Origin: Photobacterium alginatilyticum
GTDB lineage: Bacteria > Pseudomonadota > Gammaproteobacteria > Enterobacterales > Vibrionaceae
NCBI RefSeq assembly: GCF_009910675.1
Contig: NZ_RSEJ01000008.1
Coordinates: 1-64,000 of the forward strand
Reading direction: 5' to 3'
DNA: 64,000 nucleotides
Position numbers and translations under genes: made by a program. Within the stretch, counting starts at the first letter, position 1. Every line of letters starts with the position of its first letter. Below the pieces are notes generated by a model. The model did not search any database. It was not told where the DNA came from and saw only the letters and a list, made by a program, of their open reading frames with translations. Below, in pieces: positions 28,742 through 37,746 of the stretch.

Positions 28742-28755
28742 TTGATTTAGATCAA
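28742..28755. promoter_or_regulatory. FNR box 2 upstream of cydA
   Basis: TTGATTTAGATCAA is a second perfect match to the FNR consensus, about 312 bp upstream of cydA. It could also act on the divergent short transcript starting near 29059, but at that distance cydA is the likelier target. Confidence 0.75.
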
Positions 28756-29046
28756 CTAAAGCCTCAACTAGATAAATCTCTCTGTGAATAGGAAAAAACA
28801 CGATCTTTCATACTAAAAACGACCAGTTAATACATGGTCACAATCTGTTTTAAATCGTCATATTCATCAGAAAAATGGCTTAGAAAAAACAGGCCTATCG
28901 AGATCACAGTATCAATAAATCACTCAGGCAACTCTCTATAAAAGCTATAAAACATGAATATGCGAGAACATAGGCATAATATTTCAGATTAGAAAAATTA
29001 ATGCCAAAACAGAATTTATCTCGCTTTTGCATGACAAATAAATATC
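28756..29046. other. AT-rich intergenic region between cydA regulatory sites and the short transcript
   Basis: About 290 bp, strongly AT-rich, with no ORF that has a credible start. A CRP-like half site (GATCACAG, about 28903-28910) is present without a good partner. Confidence 0.5.
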
Positions 29047-29052
29047 TATAAT
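29047..29052 (+). promoter_or_regulatory. Probable -10 element of the short transcript
   Basis: TATAAT at 29047-29052, preceded by TTTTGC/TTGCAT about 14-16 bp upstream as a loose -35. It would start an RNA near 29059 covering the small ORF and ending at the terminator at 29376-29406. Confidence 0.5.
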
Positions 29053-29156
29053 CAGCGTCAGAAACAGATTAAGCCGCCCAGACAGTAAAAGACGTCTTTT
29101 AGGCGGGTTGTAAGCTGTTTCCCCATCAGAATTGTTTTTAGATTGAGGAAGTAGTT

Positions 29157-29231
29157 ATGGCTCGTATTTTTGAAAAAGTGATTGCCCTGTACCAACCAAG
29201 CTTTGCCGAGTTGTACAAAAGCAATCATTAA
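29157..29231 (+). CDS. 24-residue small protein
   Basis: ATG 29157 opens MARIFEKVIALYQPSFAELY followed by KSNH and stop. A GAGGAAG site lies 6 nt upstream, a good spacing. The peptide has an amphipathic N-terminal half and no TM segment. I do not recognise it. It is the only ORF in a short transcript with its own promoter and terminator, between cydA and the RpiR-type gene. Its reality rests on the ribosome-binding site and the context. It is too short for routine gene callers. Confidence 0.6.
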   Translation: MARIFEKVIALYQPSFAELYKSNH

Positions 29232-29375
29232 ATTGGGCTAAAAACGCCCCATTAATCGCCGTTAACTCACTTGGCAAAACTCGAAGGGCTCAAGGCCACT
29301 GTGTGAATTGTCAACGTAATGTAAACGGAACAGGAACACGTTAAGCGATTAATATGCTCTGGGATTAGCAAAAAC

Positions 29376-29406
29376 AAAAAACGAGGCCATCGGGCCTCGT
29401 TTTTTT
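29376..29406. terminator. Bidirectional terminator between the short transcript and the RpiR gene
   Basis: Stem ACGAGGCC/GGCCTCGT (29381-29388 with 29393-29400) with T6 on the plus side and an A-run on the other side, so it can serve both convergent units. It is nearly the same hairpin as at 30779-30805. Confidence 0.9.
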
Positions 29407-29481
29407 ATGCCTGCTCGCTGTAGTCCAACCGGCTCACAGAAGATAAAAGGCTATCCCAATGCACTGGCGGCCAATAAACTT

Positions 29482-30318
29482 TTATGTACCTTGACCACCG
29501 GAAACGTCATCTCTGACCAGCAGCGTATACACCAAATCCAATACAAACAACTGAGAGATCTTGGTACCAATGGAGTCCCTCTGCAGTTTGCCCTGGCGGT
29601 TACCGTTCACCAGCACCCAGTCAGCATGCTCTGTAATGGTCGAGCGCGGATTGTGGGTTATCGCAACGGTCTTGGCACCGGCTTCTTTTGCCAGTTTCAG
29701 CGCTTTGGCGGTTTCGGCAGAGCTACCTGAATGGCTCACACCTATTGCCAAATCATCGGGCTGCAGCAACGCGGCCTTCATATACATGAAGTGATTATTG
29801 GTCAGTGCATCCACATTGTAGCCAATCCGCATAAATTTATTCTTGGCATCCTCTGCCGTAATACCGGACGAGCCGACACCAAAGAAATAAACAGCCCGGG
29901 AGGCGCGAATTTGCTCAGCCACTTTCTCTAACGTCGTAAAATCGAGCAAGTTAAGTGTTTCGGCTAATACACTGTTTATCGTGGTCTGCAGTTTCTGTCC
30001 GATCAGCTCGGCATCATCTTCTGCGGTAACATCGGTATCACGAATCGATTTCTCGTTTTTGCTCTGGCTGGAAAGCTCAATGGCCAGCTCCATCTTAAAG
30101 TCCTGAAACCCTTTAAAACCAAGCGTCCGGCAAAATCGAATAATCGTCGCCTCACCGACATTGCCCGCTTGAGACAATTCCGCAATGGACAACTTGGTGA
30201 CTTCAGCAGGATTGGCCAAGACAAAATCAGATATACGTCTTGCTGATGGAGTCAGGCTCTCATACAGACTGCCCATCATATCAAGCACTGTCCCTGCTTT
30301 TGCCGGAATATATTGCAT
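29482..30318 (-). CDS. MurR/RpiR-family transcriptional regulator
   Basis: A 278-residue regulator with an N-terminal RpiR helix-turn-helix (about 20-80: SIAELSQAGNVGEATIIRFCRTLGFKGFQDFKMELA) and a C-terminal SIS domain that binds phosphosugars (about 125-255: AVYFFGVGSSGITAEDAKNKFMRIG, ALLQPDDLAIGVSHSGSSAETAKALKLAKEAGAKTVAITHN). ATG 30318 was chosen because AGAAGG lies 6 nt upstream; an ATG at 30324 would abut that site. No sugar-metabolism gene is adjacent, so its ligand and regulon are unknown. Confidence 0.85.
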   Translation of the reverse strand: MQYIPAKAGTVLDMMGSLYESLTPSARRISDFVLANPAEVTKLSIAELSQAGNVGEATIIRFCRTLGFKGFQDFKMELAIELSSQSKNEKSIRDTDVTAEDDAELIGQKLQTTINSVLAETLNLLDFTTLEKVAEQIRASRAVYFFGVGSSGITAEDAKNKFMRIGYNVDALTNNHFMYMKAALLQPDDLAIGVSHSGSSAETAKALKLAKEAGAKTVAITHNPRSTITEHADWVLVNGNRQGKLQRDSIGTKISQLFVLDLVYTLLVRDDVSGGQGT

Positions 30319-30397
30319 AACCATCCTTCTACCTCTGGCTATCGACTGACTCGGATTCGTTGCAGTGATTTTCCCATGAGCTCCATTTATTGTGAAG

Positions 30398-30681
30398 TAT
30401 ACCCAAGCTACCTCAAGATGCAGGATTCAGAGTGAGACCAGCGAGCTCAGTTCAAGGAAAATGACGGTAGGAATAGCTTCTCCCTTTCAACGTTATTTGA
30501 CACAGAAATGGGTTCGCTGGCTCACTCCCAAAGGGCGAGTTCCAGTTCTATTAAATTGATAGGGGCTTCTATGCGTTGTTACCGATTATTAATTTAGAGC
30601 CACTAGATTTTCTAATCGGTGCCTAGCCTACAAGCCAAGTAATTCTCGCTGAAACGAGCATCTTGAGGTAGCTTGGGTATA
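30398..30681. mobile_element. MITE-like element, 284 bp, with 24-bp perfect terminal inverted repeats
   Basis: The left end TATACCCAAGCTACCTCAAG plus ATGC (30398-30421) is repeated exactly in inverse at 30658-30681. There is no ORF inside. The interior contains shorter inverted segments (for example AACTC around GGGCGAG...CTCACTC). The termini resemble ERIC-like/MITE repeats I associate with Vibrionaceae genomes, but copy number could not be checked. It lies upstream of the RpiR gene and beyond the ruvB terminator. Confidence 0.8.
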
Positions 30682-30778
30682 TTACTCCGACGCCCCTTTG
30701 TTCCATAAAATCATCGACGCTGCCGTCAATAAGTAGCGTGCAGCAGGCTTTACTCAGTTGTAACCACATACGATGAGA

Positions 30779-30805
30779 ACAAAAACGAGGCCACCGGGCC
30801 TCGTT
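30779..30805 (-). terminator. Intrinsic terminator of ruvAB
   Basis: A 9-bp stem AACGAGGCC/GGCCTCGTT (30784-30792 with 30797-30805), followed by TTTTTGTT on the minus strand, 26 bp after the ruvB stop codon. Confidence 0.88.
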
Positions 30806-30831
30806 CTATATCAACAGTTCAGTAGATAGGA

Positions 30832-31848
30832 TTAACGCGTTTCGGGAAGATCCAAACCAAAGTGCAGATACGCACGCTGGGTCGCAATGCGCCCACGAGG
30901 AGTACGTTGCAAAAAGCCCTGCTGGATCAAATAAGGCTCCAGCACATCTTCAATGGTATCTTTCTCTTCACCAATCGCTGCCGCCAGGTTATCCAAACCG
31001 ACGGGACCGCCCATAAACTTATCGATAATCGCCATTAGTAACTTACGATCCATGTAGTCAAAGCCACTGCTGTCGACATCCAGCATATCCAGTGCCTTGG
31101 CTGCAATATCCGGGCAGATATGGCCATTGCCTTTAACCTCTGCATAATCACGGACACGGCGCAACAAACGGTTGGCTATACGTGGTGTACCACGAGCACG
31201 CATCGCCATCTCCATCGCACCTGCTTCTTCCATCGACAGACCCAGGCAGTTGGCACTGCGCCGAACGATGTCTTTCAGATCGTCAACCTTGTAGTACTCA
31301 AGCCGCTGGGTGATACCGAAACGGTCACGCAGCGGTGACGTCAGCGAGCCTGCACGTGTTGTCGCACCAATCAGGGTAAAAGGCGGCAAGTCAATTTTGA
31401 TTGAACGTGCTGCCGGCCCCTCGCCTATCATGATATCCAGCTGGTAATCTTCCATCGCCGGATATAAGACTTCTTCGACCTGGGGGCTCAAACGGTGGAT
31501 TTCATCGATGAAAAGGACATCGTTCTCTTCAAGGTTGGTCAGCAATGCCGCAAGATCGCCCGCCTTTTCCAGAACCGGGCCAGAGGTCGTCCGGATACTC
31601 ACCCCCATCTCATTGGCAACAATGTTCGCCAATGTTGTTTTACCCAGCCCGGGAGGGCCAAAGATCAACAGGTGATCCAGCGCCTCATCACGAAGCTTGG
31701 CCGCTTTGATGAAGATTTCCATCTGATCACGGACATGATCCTGCCCCTGATAATCATCCAGCAGCTTGGGGCGAATCGCGCGATCAATAATGTCATCTTC
31801 GCGACTAACCGGAAAATCATTCGAAACGAGTCGATCGGCTTCAATCAT
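30832..31848 (-). CDS. ruvB: Holliday junction branch migration ATPase RuvB
   Basis: RuvB is the hexameric motor that drives Holliday-junction branch migration with RuvA. The 338-residue protein has the AAA+ core with Walker A ([11 protein letters not shown], near residue 65), Walker B (LFIDEIHRL), sensor 1 ([10 protein letters not shown]) and arginine finger region (PLRDRFGI). The C-terminal winged helix ends [11 protein letters not shown]. It starts 13 bp after ruvA. Confidence 0.98.
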   Translation of the reverse strand: MIEADRLVSNDFPVSREDDIIDRAIRPKLLDDYQGQDHVRDQMEIFIKAAKLRDEALDHLLIFGPPGLGKTTLANIVANEMGVSIRTTSGPVLEKAGDLAALLTNLEENDVLFIDEIHRLSPQVEEVLYPAMEDYQLDIMIGEGPAARSIKIDLPPFTLIGATTRAGSLTSPLRDRFGITQRLEYYKVDDLKDIVRRSANCLGLSMEEAGAMEMAMRARGTPRIANRLLRRVRDYAEVKGNGHICPDIAAKALDMLDVDSSGFDYMDRKLLMAIIDKFMGGPVGLDNLAAAIGEEKDTIEDVLEPYLIQQGFLQRTPRGRIATQRAYLHFGLDLPETR

Positions 31849-31861
31849 CAGATATTACACC

Positions 31862-32482
31862 TTAAACCATGGAGCGCAGTGCATCGCGGATTATCGCTTC
31901 GCTAGTCATGTCTGGCTGTGCGATCTGAGACACCACTTTCGATGCCTGCTGAGGTTTATAACCCAGCGCAATCAACGCACTCACCGCTTCGTCTTCTGCA
32001 CGGGCAGCCGAATGATCTTCAACCGGCGCATTAGATGCTGCCGAATCAAGAGCTGGTGTGAACAAGTCACCCTCGCCCCAGCCTTTCAGACGATCTTTCA
32101 TTTCAACCACCAGACGCTCGGCAGTTTTCTTGCCCACGCCCGGGATCTTCACCAGAGTCGTGATGTCTTCATTTTCCACACTAAGCACAAACTGGCTGGC
32201 GGTCATCGCCGACAAAATAGCCAGTCCCAGCTTGGGCCCGACACCGTTGGCTTTTATCACTTCACGGAACAGTTCTCGCTCGCTTTTTTTGTTGAAGCCG
32301 TAAAGTAGCTGGGCATCTTCACGAACGATAAAATGCGTGGAGATCACCGCTTCCTGACCAACTTCCGGCAGTTCATAAAAACAACTCATCGGCATCTGTA
32401 CTTCATAGCCAATACCACCCACTTCAAGCAGTACTTCAGGCGGTTGCTTTTCTAAAATCGTTCCACGTAGTCGGCCTATCAC
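31862..32482 (-). CDS. ruvA: Holliday junction DNA-binding protein RuvA
   Basis: RuvA binds four-way junctions as a tetramer and recruits RuvB. The 206-residue protein has the N-terminal OB fold ([31 protein letters not shown]), the helix-hairpin-helix region ([14 protein letters not shown] and [21 protein letters not shown]), an acidic linker and domain III ([22 protein letters not shown]). It is first in ruvAB, with a LexA box about 55 bp upstream. Confidence 0.98.
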   Translation of the reverse strand: MIGRLRGTILEKQPPEVLLEVGGIGYEVQMPMSCFYELPEVGQEAVISTHFIVREDAQLLYGFNKKSERELFREVIKANGVGPKLGLAILSAMTASQFVLSVENEDITTLVKIPGVGKKTAERLVVEMKDRLKGWGEGDLFTPALDSAASNAPVEDHSAARAEDEAVSALIALGYKPQQASKVVSQIAQPDMTSEAIIRDALRSMV

Positions 32483-32532
32483 AGCAACATCTCTTTATTG
32501 ATTCACAAAATAGGCTTTAGGATAGTAAAGAG

Positions 32533-32548
32533 CTGGATATATATCCAG
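32533..32548. promoter_or_regulatory. LexA (SOS) box upstream of ruvA
   Basis: CTGGATATATATCCAG is a perfect palindrome fitting CTG-N10-CAG. It is close to the CTGGAT...ATCCAG type of box known at ruvA in E. coli. It sits 51-66 bp upstream of the ruvA start, so damage-induced expression of ruvAB is expected. The 28-nt palindrome around it (AAAGAG...CTCTTT) may also act as a terminator for the upstream chemoreceptor gene. Confidence 0.8.
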
Positions 32549-32576
32549 CTCTTTTTTCAGGTTATCCCGGCGAGGA

Positions 32577-34040
32577 TCAGTACGCTTGGGGCTTTACAGA
32601 CACCACCGCATTGAGGCTATCTGCCAGTGTCTTTAGTGTTTCCACCAACTCGGTCAACTGGGTGCCCTGCGTGGCAACCAAGTCGGAAACCTGATTGGTC
32701 TCCACCACACCATTAGCGACATTGCTGCTGGCCGTATTGAGTTCTTTCAGGGCATAGACCTGATGGCCGATAATTTCTGCCAGTTTGTTCACATCGCCCG
32801 AGATGCTCCCCACCTGTTCGATGATCCCAGACAGTTCATTGGCGCTGGCCTCTATCACCGCCTGTCCGTGCTGGACTTCCTGCCGGCTTTTATCCAGCAA
32901 GGTGCGGATCTCGACAGCCGAGCTGTTGCTTTTAGCGGACAACTCACGCACCTGATCGGCAACCACGGCGAAGCCCCGGCCCTGATCACCGGCCCTCGCG
33001 GCTTCAATGGCAGCATTAAGTGCCAGCAAGTTGGTCTGCTCCGCCACCGATGTAATAAGATCGGCAACCGACATGATCTCGTCGTTACTGCGCAGGATCT
33101 GGGCTATCGCCTCGGTAGATGCGCTCAGCGAGGTCGAACTCTTCTCGGCCTGGGCACGAATGGTCTCGCTGCGATTTTTCAGCTCACCGACAAAACGGTC
33201 TGACTCATCTATCCCTGAGGTCATCTGCGCCAACTGCTGGCTCATTTGCTCAGCCGCACTGGCCTGCGAGTCACAGTTTAGATTCAGATCAGTAACTTGC
33301 TGATGGAGACTGCCCGACTGTTGTTCTAACTGCTCGGCAACCCGACCAAGCTGAGTGGCGTTGTCTGTGGCCTGTGCCAATACCGAGGAAAGCTGATGCT
33401 CCCCCTGCTGGGCCTGCTCGGCAAGCAACTGGCTTGACTGCTGGGCCTGCTCGGATGACTGAATCGCAGCCTGCCGCTGTCTGACGGTATAAGCCTGTGC
33501 AATACCAATCACCACCAGCGGCATCAGCATACCTGACCACACCTCAACAGCCGCGGCCGCCTCGGTCAGTTCCAGGTGCGGAAAAGCATAGCCGGACAAG
33601 TGCTGGCCAATCATCCAGGCCGATGCAATCACCACAGTAATACTCCAAATCGCTGCCATAATCGGCTTGGCCGCAAGAAAAAAGGCAACAATCAACAGCG
33701 GCATCCAGAATGACTGTGTCGATACCACAATGCCGCCGCTCTGATAGACAATATTCATCGCATGGACAACCATGCCGAAAAAGCCGATGTTCAGGGCCAG
33801 AACTGGTGAACGTACGAGGCGTAAAATCACACCAGCCATCAGCTCGCAGCCGATAAGCAACATTGATGTCATGACCAGCAGAGAGTGATCGTGATTAAAC
33901 CATTTTAGTAAGCTGTAGCACCCAACAAAGAAGGACAACAGGGTGAAGAATAGAAGGGTATCGACATAGCGGGCGTGTTCTCCCTGCCAGCTATGCGAAG
34001 AGGGCAAGAACATGGCTCGCCATATCGCCAGTGGGGTCAT
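32577..34040 (-). CDS. Chemoreceptor with multi-TM N-terminal sensor
   Basis: A 487-residue methyl-accepting chemotaxis protein whose N-terminal about 200 residues are five or six TM helices (TLLFFTLLSFFVGCYSLL, LLVMTSMLLIGCELMAGVIL, ALNIGFFGMVVHAMNIV, FWMPLLIVAFFLAAKPIMAAIW, GMLMPLVVIGIAQAYTV). There is no sizeable periplasmic domain and no HAMP domain. The cytoplasmic part is helical with the signalling tip [20 protein letters not shown] (near 340-360). The membrane-embedded sensor suggests detection of a membrane state or hydrophobic compound. It lies between ruvC and ruvA, normally neighbours. Confidence 0.88.
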   Translation of the reverse strand: MTPLAIWRAMFLPSSHSWQGEHARYVDTLLFFTLLSFFVGCYSLLKWFNHDHSLLVMTSMLLIGCELMAGVILRLVRSPVLALNIGFFGMVVHAMNIVYQSGGIVVSTQSFWMPLLIVAFFLAAKPIMAAIWSITVVIASAWMIGQHLSGYAFPHLELTEAAAAVEVWSGMLMPLVVIGIAQAYTVRQRQAAIQSSEQAQQSSQLLAEQAQQGEHQLSSVLAQATDNATQLGRVAEQLEQQSGSLHQQVTDLNLNCDSQASAAEQMSQQLAQMTSGIDESDRFVGELKNRSETIRAQAEKSSTSLSASTEAIAQILRSNDEIMSVADLITSVAEQTNLLALNAAIEAARAGDQGRGFAVVADQVRELSAKSNSSAVEIRTLLDKSRQEVQHGQAVIEASANELSGIIEQVGSISGDVNKLAEIIGHQVYALKELNTASSNVANGVVETNQVSDLVATQGTQLTELVETLKTLADSLNAVVSVKPQAY

Positions 34041-34120
34041 TTATCACATCCTTATCAATAATATTACCACTAGTATGACCTCCGACCAATATATGCCATG
34101 AAACAATAAATTAACAAAAG

Positions 34121-34147
34121 AAAAAAGCAGCCAATGGCTGCTTTTTT
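34121..34147. terminator. Intrinsic terminator downstream of ruvC
   Basis: A stem of about 12 bp, AAAAAAGCAGCC/GGCTGCTTTTTT (34121-34147), with T6 on both strands, about 60 bp past the ruvC stop codon. It isolates ruvC from the following chemoreceptor gene. Confidence 0.88.
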
Positions 34148-34207
34148 GATCAAGATATCACTATGCAACTGAGATAGTACATCGATAACACTTTGTTATC
34201 ACACTTA

Positions 34208-34729
34208 TTATCGATAGCGTCCACGACGAGCACCGCGTGCCTGACCGGACATCGCAATCAATGTTTTGTGTGTATGGGCATGGCAAATAGCCACAGCCAA
34301 GGCATCGGCGGCATCCGCCTGGGGCTTGCCCGGCAGCTTTAATACCGAACACACCATATGTTGTACCTGGGCCTTATCAGCCCCGCCGCTGCCAACCACC
34401 GCCTGCTTGATCAGTCGTGCGGCATACTCGCTCACCGGCAAGTCGGCATTCACGGCAGCAACAATTGCGCTCCCGCGGGCCTGGCCGAGCTTAAGCGCCG
34501 AGCTGGCATTCTTGCCCATGAACACTTCTTCAATGGCAAAAAAATCAGGCTGAAACTGAGTGATAACTTCTGATACGCCGGCATAAATTTGTTTTAACCG
34601 GCCGGGAATATCTTCGACAGAGGTACGAATGCACCCGCTGCCGAGATATTCGAGGTGTCGCCCGACTTGCCGAATTACGCCGTAACCGGTAATTCGCGAA
34701 CCGGGGTCAATCCCTAGGATGACTGACAT
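34208..34729 (-). CDS. ruvC: Crossover junction endodeoxyribonuclease RuvC
   Basis: RuvC cleaves Holliday junctions symmetrically. The 173-residue protein has the RNase H-like fold with acidic active-site residues visible: Asp7 in [13 protein letters not shown], Glu in [23 protein letters not shown], and the Asp cluster [17 protein letters not shown] near the C-terminus. It follows yebC by 53 bp and ends before its own terminator. Confidence 0.97.
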   Translation of the reverse strand: MSVILGIDPGSRITGYGVIRQVGRHLEYLGSGCIRTSVEDIPGRLKQIYAGVSEVITQFQPDFFAIEEVFMGKNASSALKLGQARGSAIVAAVNADLPVSEYAARLIKQAVVGSGGADKAQVQHMVCSVLKLPGKPQADAADALAVAICHAHTHKTLIAMSGQARGARRGRYR

Positions 34730-34782
34730 TCAGTCACGCTCCTTTGCAAGGAAGCTGCTGCAAGCCTAAAGTTCTTATGAAC

Positions 34783-35526
34783 TTATAGCTGCGCTGCAAC
34801 CTCATCAGAGATGTCACCGTTATGGTAGACTTCCTGAACGTCATCAAGATCTTCCAACGCGTCAATCAGGCGCAGCAGCTTAGGTGCGGTATCTGCATCC
34901 AGATCGGCCTTGGTGGAGGGCACAAGGGTTACTTCTGCATTGGCCGCTTCAAAACCCGCTGCATCCAGCGCATCTTTCACTGCACCGAAATCTGCAGGTG
35001 TCGTGAATACGTCGATTGAGCCATCATCATTGGTTTCGACATCATCAGCACCGCCTTCCAGCGCTGCTTCCATAATCGCATCTTCGTCCAGACCCGGGGC
35101 GTAAGAAATCACCCCTTTTTTGTCGAACAGGTAACTTACGCTACCATCGGTACCCAGGTTGCCACCAGCCTTGCTAAATGCATGACGCACACCTGAAACC
35201 GTACGGTTACGGTTGTCTGTCATACACTCAACCATCACTGCCGTACCTGCCGGGCCGTAGCCTTCGTAGATAACAGTTTCGACCCCTTCGTCACCTTCGC
35301 CGCCAGCACCGCGGCTAACCGCACGGTTAATGGTGTCGCGCGTCATGTTGTTTGACAGCGCTTTATCGACTGCGGCACGCAGACGCGGGTTATTTTCTGG
35401 CTCTGCGCCGCCTTCTTTGGCCGCGACGACTATTTCACGAATAAGCTTGGTGAAAATCTTACCGCGTTTAGCATCCTGTGCTGCTTTACGGTGTTTGATG
35501 TTGGCGAATTTACTATGACCTGCCAT
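34783..35526 (-). CDS. yebC: YebC/PmpR-family (TACO1-like) protein
   Basis: A 247-residue three-domain protein beginning [20 protein letters not shown], the family signature. Other conserved blocks are [72 protein letters not shown] and FDKKGVISY. It is annotated as a transcriptional regulator in many genomes, while recent work on relatives points to a role in translation of difficult motifs; which applies here is not visible. It lies in the conserved aspS-yebC-ruvC order. Confidence 0.95.
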   Translation of the reverse strand: MAGHSKFANIKHRKAAQDAKRGKIFTKLIREIVVAAKEGGAEPENNPRLRAAVDKALSNNMTRDTINRAVSRGAGGEGDEGVETVIYEGYGPAGTAVMVECMTDNRNRTVSGVRHAFSKAGGNLGTDGSVSYLFDKKGVISYAPGLDEDAIMEAALEGGADDVETNDDGSIDVFTTPADFGAVKDALDAAGFEAANAEVTLVPSTKADLDADTAPKLLRLIDALEDLDDVQEVYHNGDISDEVAAQL

Positions 35527-35570
35527 AACACGCTCCGTATATGTAGTCTAAGTGGCTTCAAGTTTCACAA

Positions 35571-35622
35571 AAATAAATCTGGCCAGCCTGCCACCGTTGA
35601 AGGTGACAAAGGCTGGCCAGTA
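35571..35622 (-). terminator. Probable terminator downstream of aspS
   Basis: CTGGCCAGCC (35580-35589) pairs with GGCTGGCCAG (35611-35620). On the minus strand it is followed by ATTTATTTTTG. The T-rich stretch is imperfect, so some readthrough into yebC is likely. Confidence 0.6.
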
Positions 35623-35632
35623 TGCGAATCAA

Positions 35633-37417
35633 TTATTCCTGGTTCGCTTCTTCTTTTTTCGCAACAGATACTGTCACAGCCAGCTCTTCAAGTGCCGCTG
35701 GGTTAGCAAGGCTTGGCGCATCTGTCAGCAGGCAAGATGCTGCTGTTGTTTTAGGGAATGCAATCACGTCACGGATGTTCTCGGTACCGCACAGCAGCAT
35801 CACCAGACGGTCAAGACCGAATGCCAGACCAGCATGAGGAGGTGTACCGAACTTCAGCGCATCTAGCAGGAAGCCGAACTTCAGCTTCTGCTCATCGGCT
35901 TCAATACCCAGAAGGTCAAATACCGCCGACTGCATTTCAGCGTTGTGGATACGTACCGAACCACCACCGACTTCATAGCCGTTGATAACCATATCGTAGG
36001 CATTGGAGTTGGTTGTTGCCGGGCTTGCCTTCAGCTCTTCAGGGCTAACGCCTAGTGGAGAGGTGAACGGGTGGTGCATCGCATGCAGGTTGCCTTCGTC
36101 GTCTTCTTCGAACATCGGGAAGTCAACAACCCATAGCGGAGCCCATGCAGACGTATCTGTCAGCTCAAGATCAGTACCTAGCTTCAGACGTAGTGCACCC
36201 ATCGCTTCGTCAACGATGCGCTTCTTGTCAGCACCAAACAGAATGATGTCGCCAGTCTGCGCCTGGGTACGGTCAAGAATACCCGCAACCACATCTTCGC
36301 TCAGGAACTTGGCAACCGGAGACTGAACACCGTCGAAGCCCGCTTCGCGATCGTTCACCTTCATCCATGCCAGACCTTTGGCACCGTAGATACCCACGTA
36401 CTTACCGTACTCGTCAATTTGCTTACGAGACAGAGAAGCACCGCCTGGTACACGGATCACGGCAACACGGCCTTTCTCGTCGTTAGCCGGGCCAGAGAAC
36501 ACTTTGAAGTCAACGTCTTTAACAAGATCAGCAACGTCTACCAGCTCAAGCGGGTTACGTAGATCCGGCTTGTCTGAGCCGAAGCGACGCATTGCTTCTT
36601 CGAATGGCATAATTGGGAAAGTACCCAAATCGACATTCAGCAGTTCCTGCCACATTTCAGTGATCATACGCTCAGTTACGTCACGTACCTGCTCGGCAGA
36701 CATAAATGACGTTTCGATATCGATCTGGGTGAACTCAGGCTGACGATCAGCACGAAGATCTTCATCACGGAAACATTTTACGATCTGGTAGTAGCGATCA
36801 AAGCCAGACATCATCAGCAGCTGCTTAAATAGCTGCGGAGACTGTGGCAGTGCGTAGAAGCTGCCTTTGTGAACACGGCTCGGTACCAGGTAGTCACGGG
36901 CACCTTCCGGTGTCGCTTTGGTCAGTACCGGCGTTTCGATATCCAGGAACGCGTTGTCATCAAGGAAACGACGAACAAAGCTAGACGCTTTAGCGCGCAG
37001 CTTGATGCGATCACTCATTTCCGGACGACGAAGATCAAGGTAACGATACTTCAGGCGCTGCTCTTCAGTATTCTTCTGGTTAAAATCCAGTGGCAACACA
37101 TCTGAACGGTTGATGATTTCCAGGCCGCTAGCCAAGACTTCTACTTCACCCGTCGCCATGTCTTTGTTGACCTGGCTTTCAGGGCGAACACGTACTTCAC
37201 CGGTCAGGCGGATACAGAATTCGTTGCGCAGGTGGTTAGCCACCTCAAATACGTCTTTCATATCCGGGTCGACAACTACCTGAACAATACCTTCACGATC
37301 TCGCATATCGATGAAGATAAGACCGCCTAAATCACGGCGACGATTAACCCAGCCGCATAACTCTACTGTTTGTCCTGCTAGGGACTTGTTCAGGTGACCA
37401 CAATATTGGGTGCGCAT
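35633..37417 (-). CDS. aspS: Aspartyl-tRNA synthetase
   Basis: AspS charges tRNA-Asp in a class IIb mechanism. The 594-residue length is that of the bacterial enzyme. Visible are the N-terminal OB anticodon-binding domain ([31 protein letters not shown]), class II motif 2 ([30 protein letters not shown]), the inserted GAD domain (about 290-420) and motif 3 ([15 protein letters not shown]). The start [10 protein letters not shown] is the family norm. It heads the aspS-yebC-ruvC cluster; its promoter lies in the 330 bp shared with the divergent DUF72 gene. Confidence 0.98.
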   Translation of the reverse strand: MRTQYCGHLNKSLAGQTVELCGWVNRRRDLGGLIFIDMRDREGIVQVVVDPDMKDVFEVANHLRNEFCIRLTGEVRVRPESQVNKDMATGEVEVLASGLEIINRSDVLPLDFNQKNTEEQRLKYRYLDLRRPEMSDRIKLRAKASSFVRRFLDDNAFLDIETPVLTKATPEGARDYLVPSRVHKGSFYALPQSPQLFKQLLMMSGFDRYYQIVKCFRDEDLRADRQPEFTQIDIETSFMSAEQVRDVTERMITEMWQELLNVDLGTFPIMPFEEAMRRFGSDKPDLRNPLELVDVADLVKDVDFKVFSGPANDEKGRVAVIRVPGGASLSRKQIDEYGKYVGIYGAKGLAWMKVNDREAGFDGVQSPVAKFLSEDVVAGILDRTQAQTGDIILFGADKKRIVDEAMGALRLKLGTDLELTDTSAWAPLWVVDFPMFEEDDEGNLHAMHHPFTSPLGVSPEELKASPATTNSNAYDMVINGYEVGGGSVRIHNAEMQSAVFDLLGIEADEQKLKFGFLLDALKFGTPPHAGLAFGLDRLVMLLCGTENIRDVIAFPKTTAASCLLTDAPSLANPAALEELAVTVSVAKKEEANQE

Positions 37418-37746
37418 ATGAAATTCCCGATCTGTTTACTTACTATCCTGTGGGTGAACTAGATTTGCTAGTCACTTTCCTTCACAGGCTGATTCAATCC
37501 CGGCCCAGAATGCTCAATCTTTATCCGAAATAGGGGATTAACACTGGCCGAGAGGCAAAAATAACGAGGTATTATAAAGCAAAAACGTCACTGTAGGAAA
37601 AATAGCGCCCCGAAATCAAGCAAAAATCCCCTATTCTTTTGGGCGATGATTGACTTATCGCAAACAAACTATTCACAATGAATCATTAACAGCATTTCGA
37701 CGTCTCAGCCATTGATTCAATTTCAACCAAATACACGGTTTTGATT
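37418..37746. other. Divergent promoter region of aspS and the DUF72 gene
   Basis: 329 bp between two divergent starts. It must carry both promoters. I see no strong hairpin, T-box or ORF; AT-rich patches lie at 37550-37700. Confidence 0.5.

Larger units (their letters stand above)
29059..29406 (+). ncRNA. Candidate short transcript (small mRNA or dual-function RNA), about 350 nt
   Basis: The segment has a plausible promoter at its left and a strong intrinsic terminator at its right. The leader carries a perfect 16-bp palindrome TAAAAGACGTCTTTTA (about 29088-29103) enclosed by CCGCC/GGCGG. A 24-codon ORF with a good ribosome-binding site follows, then about 150 nt of non-coding RNA. This organisation resembles dual-function regulatory RNAs that encode a small protein, but no homology could be checked. 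Confidence 0.5.

Noticed and set aside
28601..28801. 66-codon minus-strand ORF in the cydA upstream region
   Set aside because: AT-rich, overlaps the FNR boxes and ArcA-like site, and has no ribosome-binding site.
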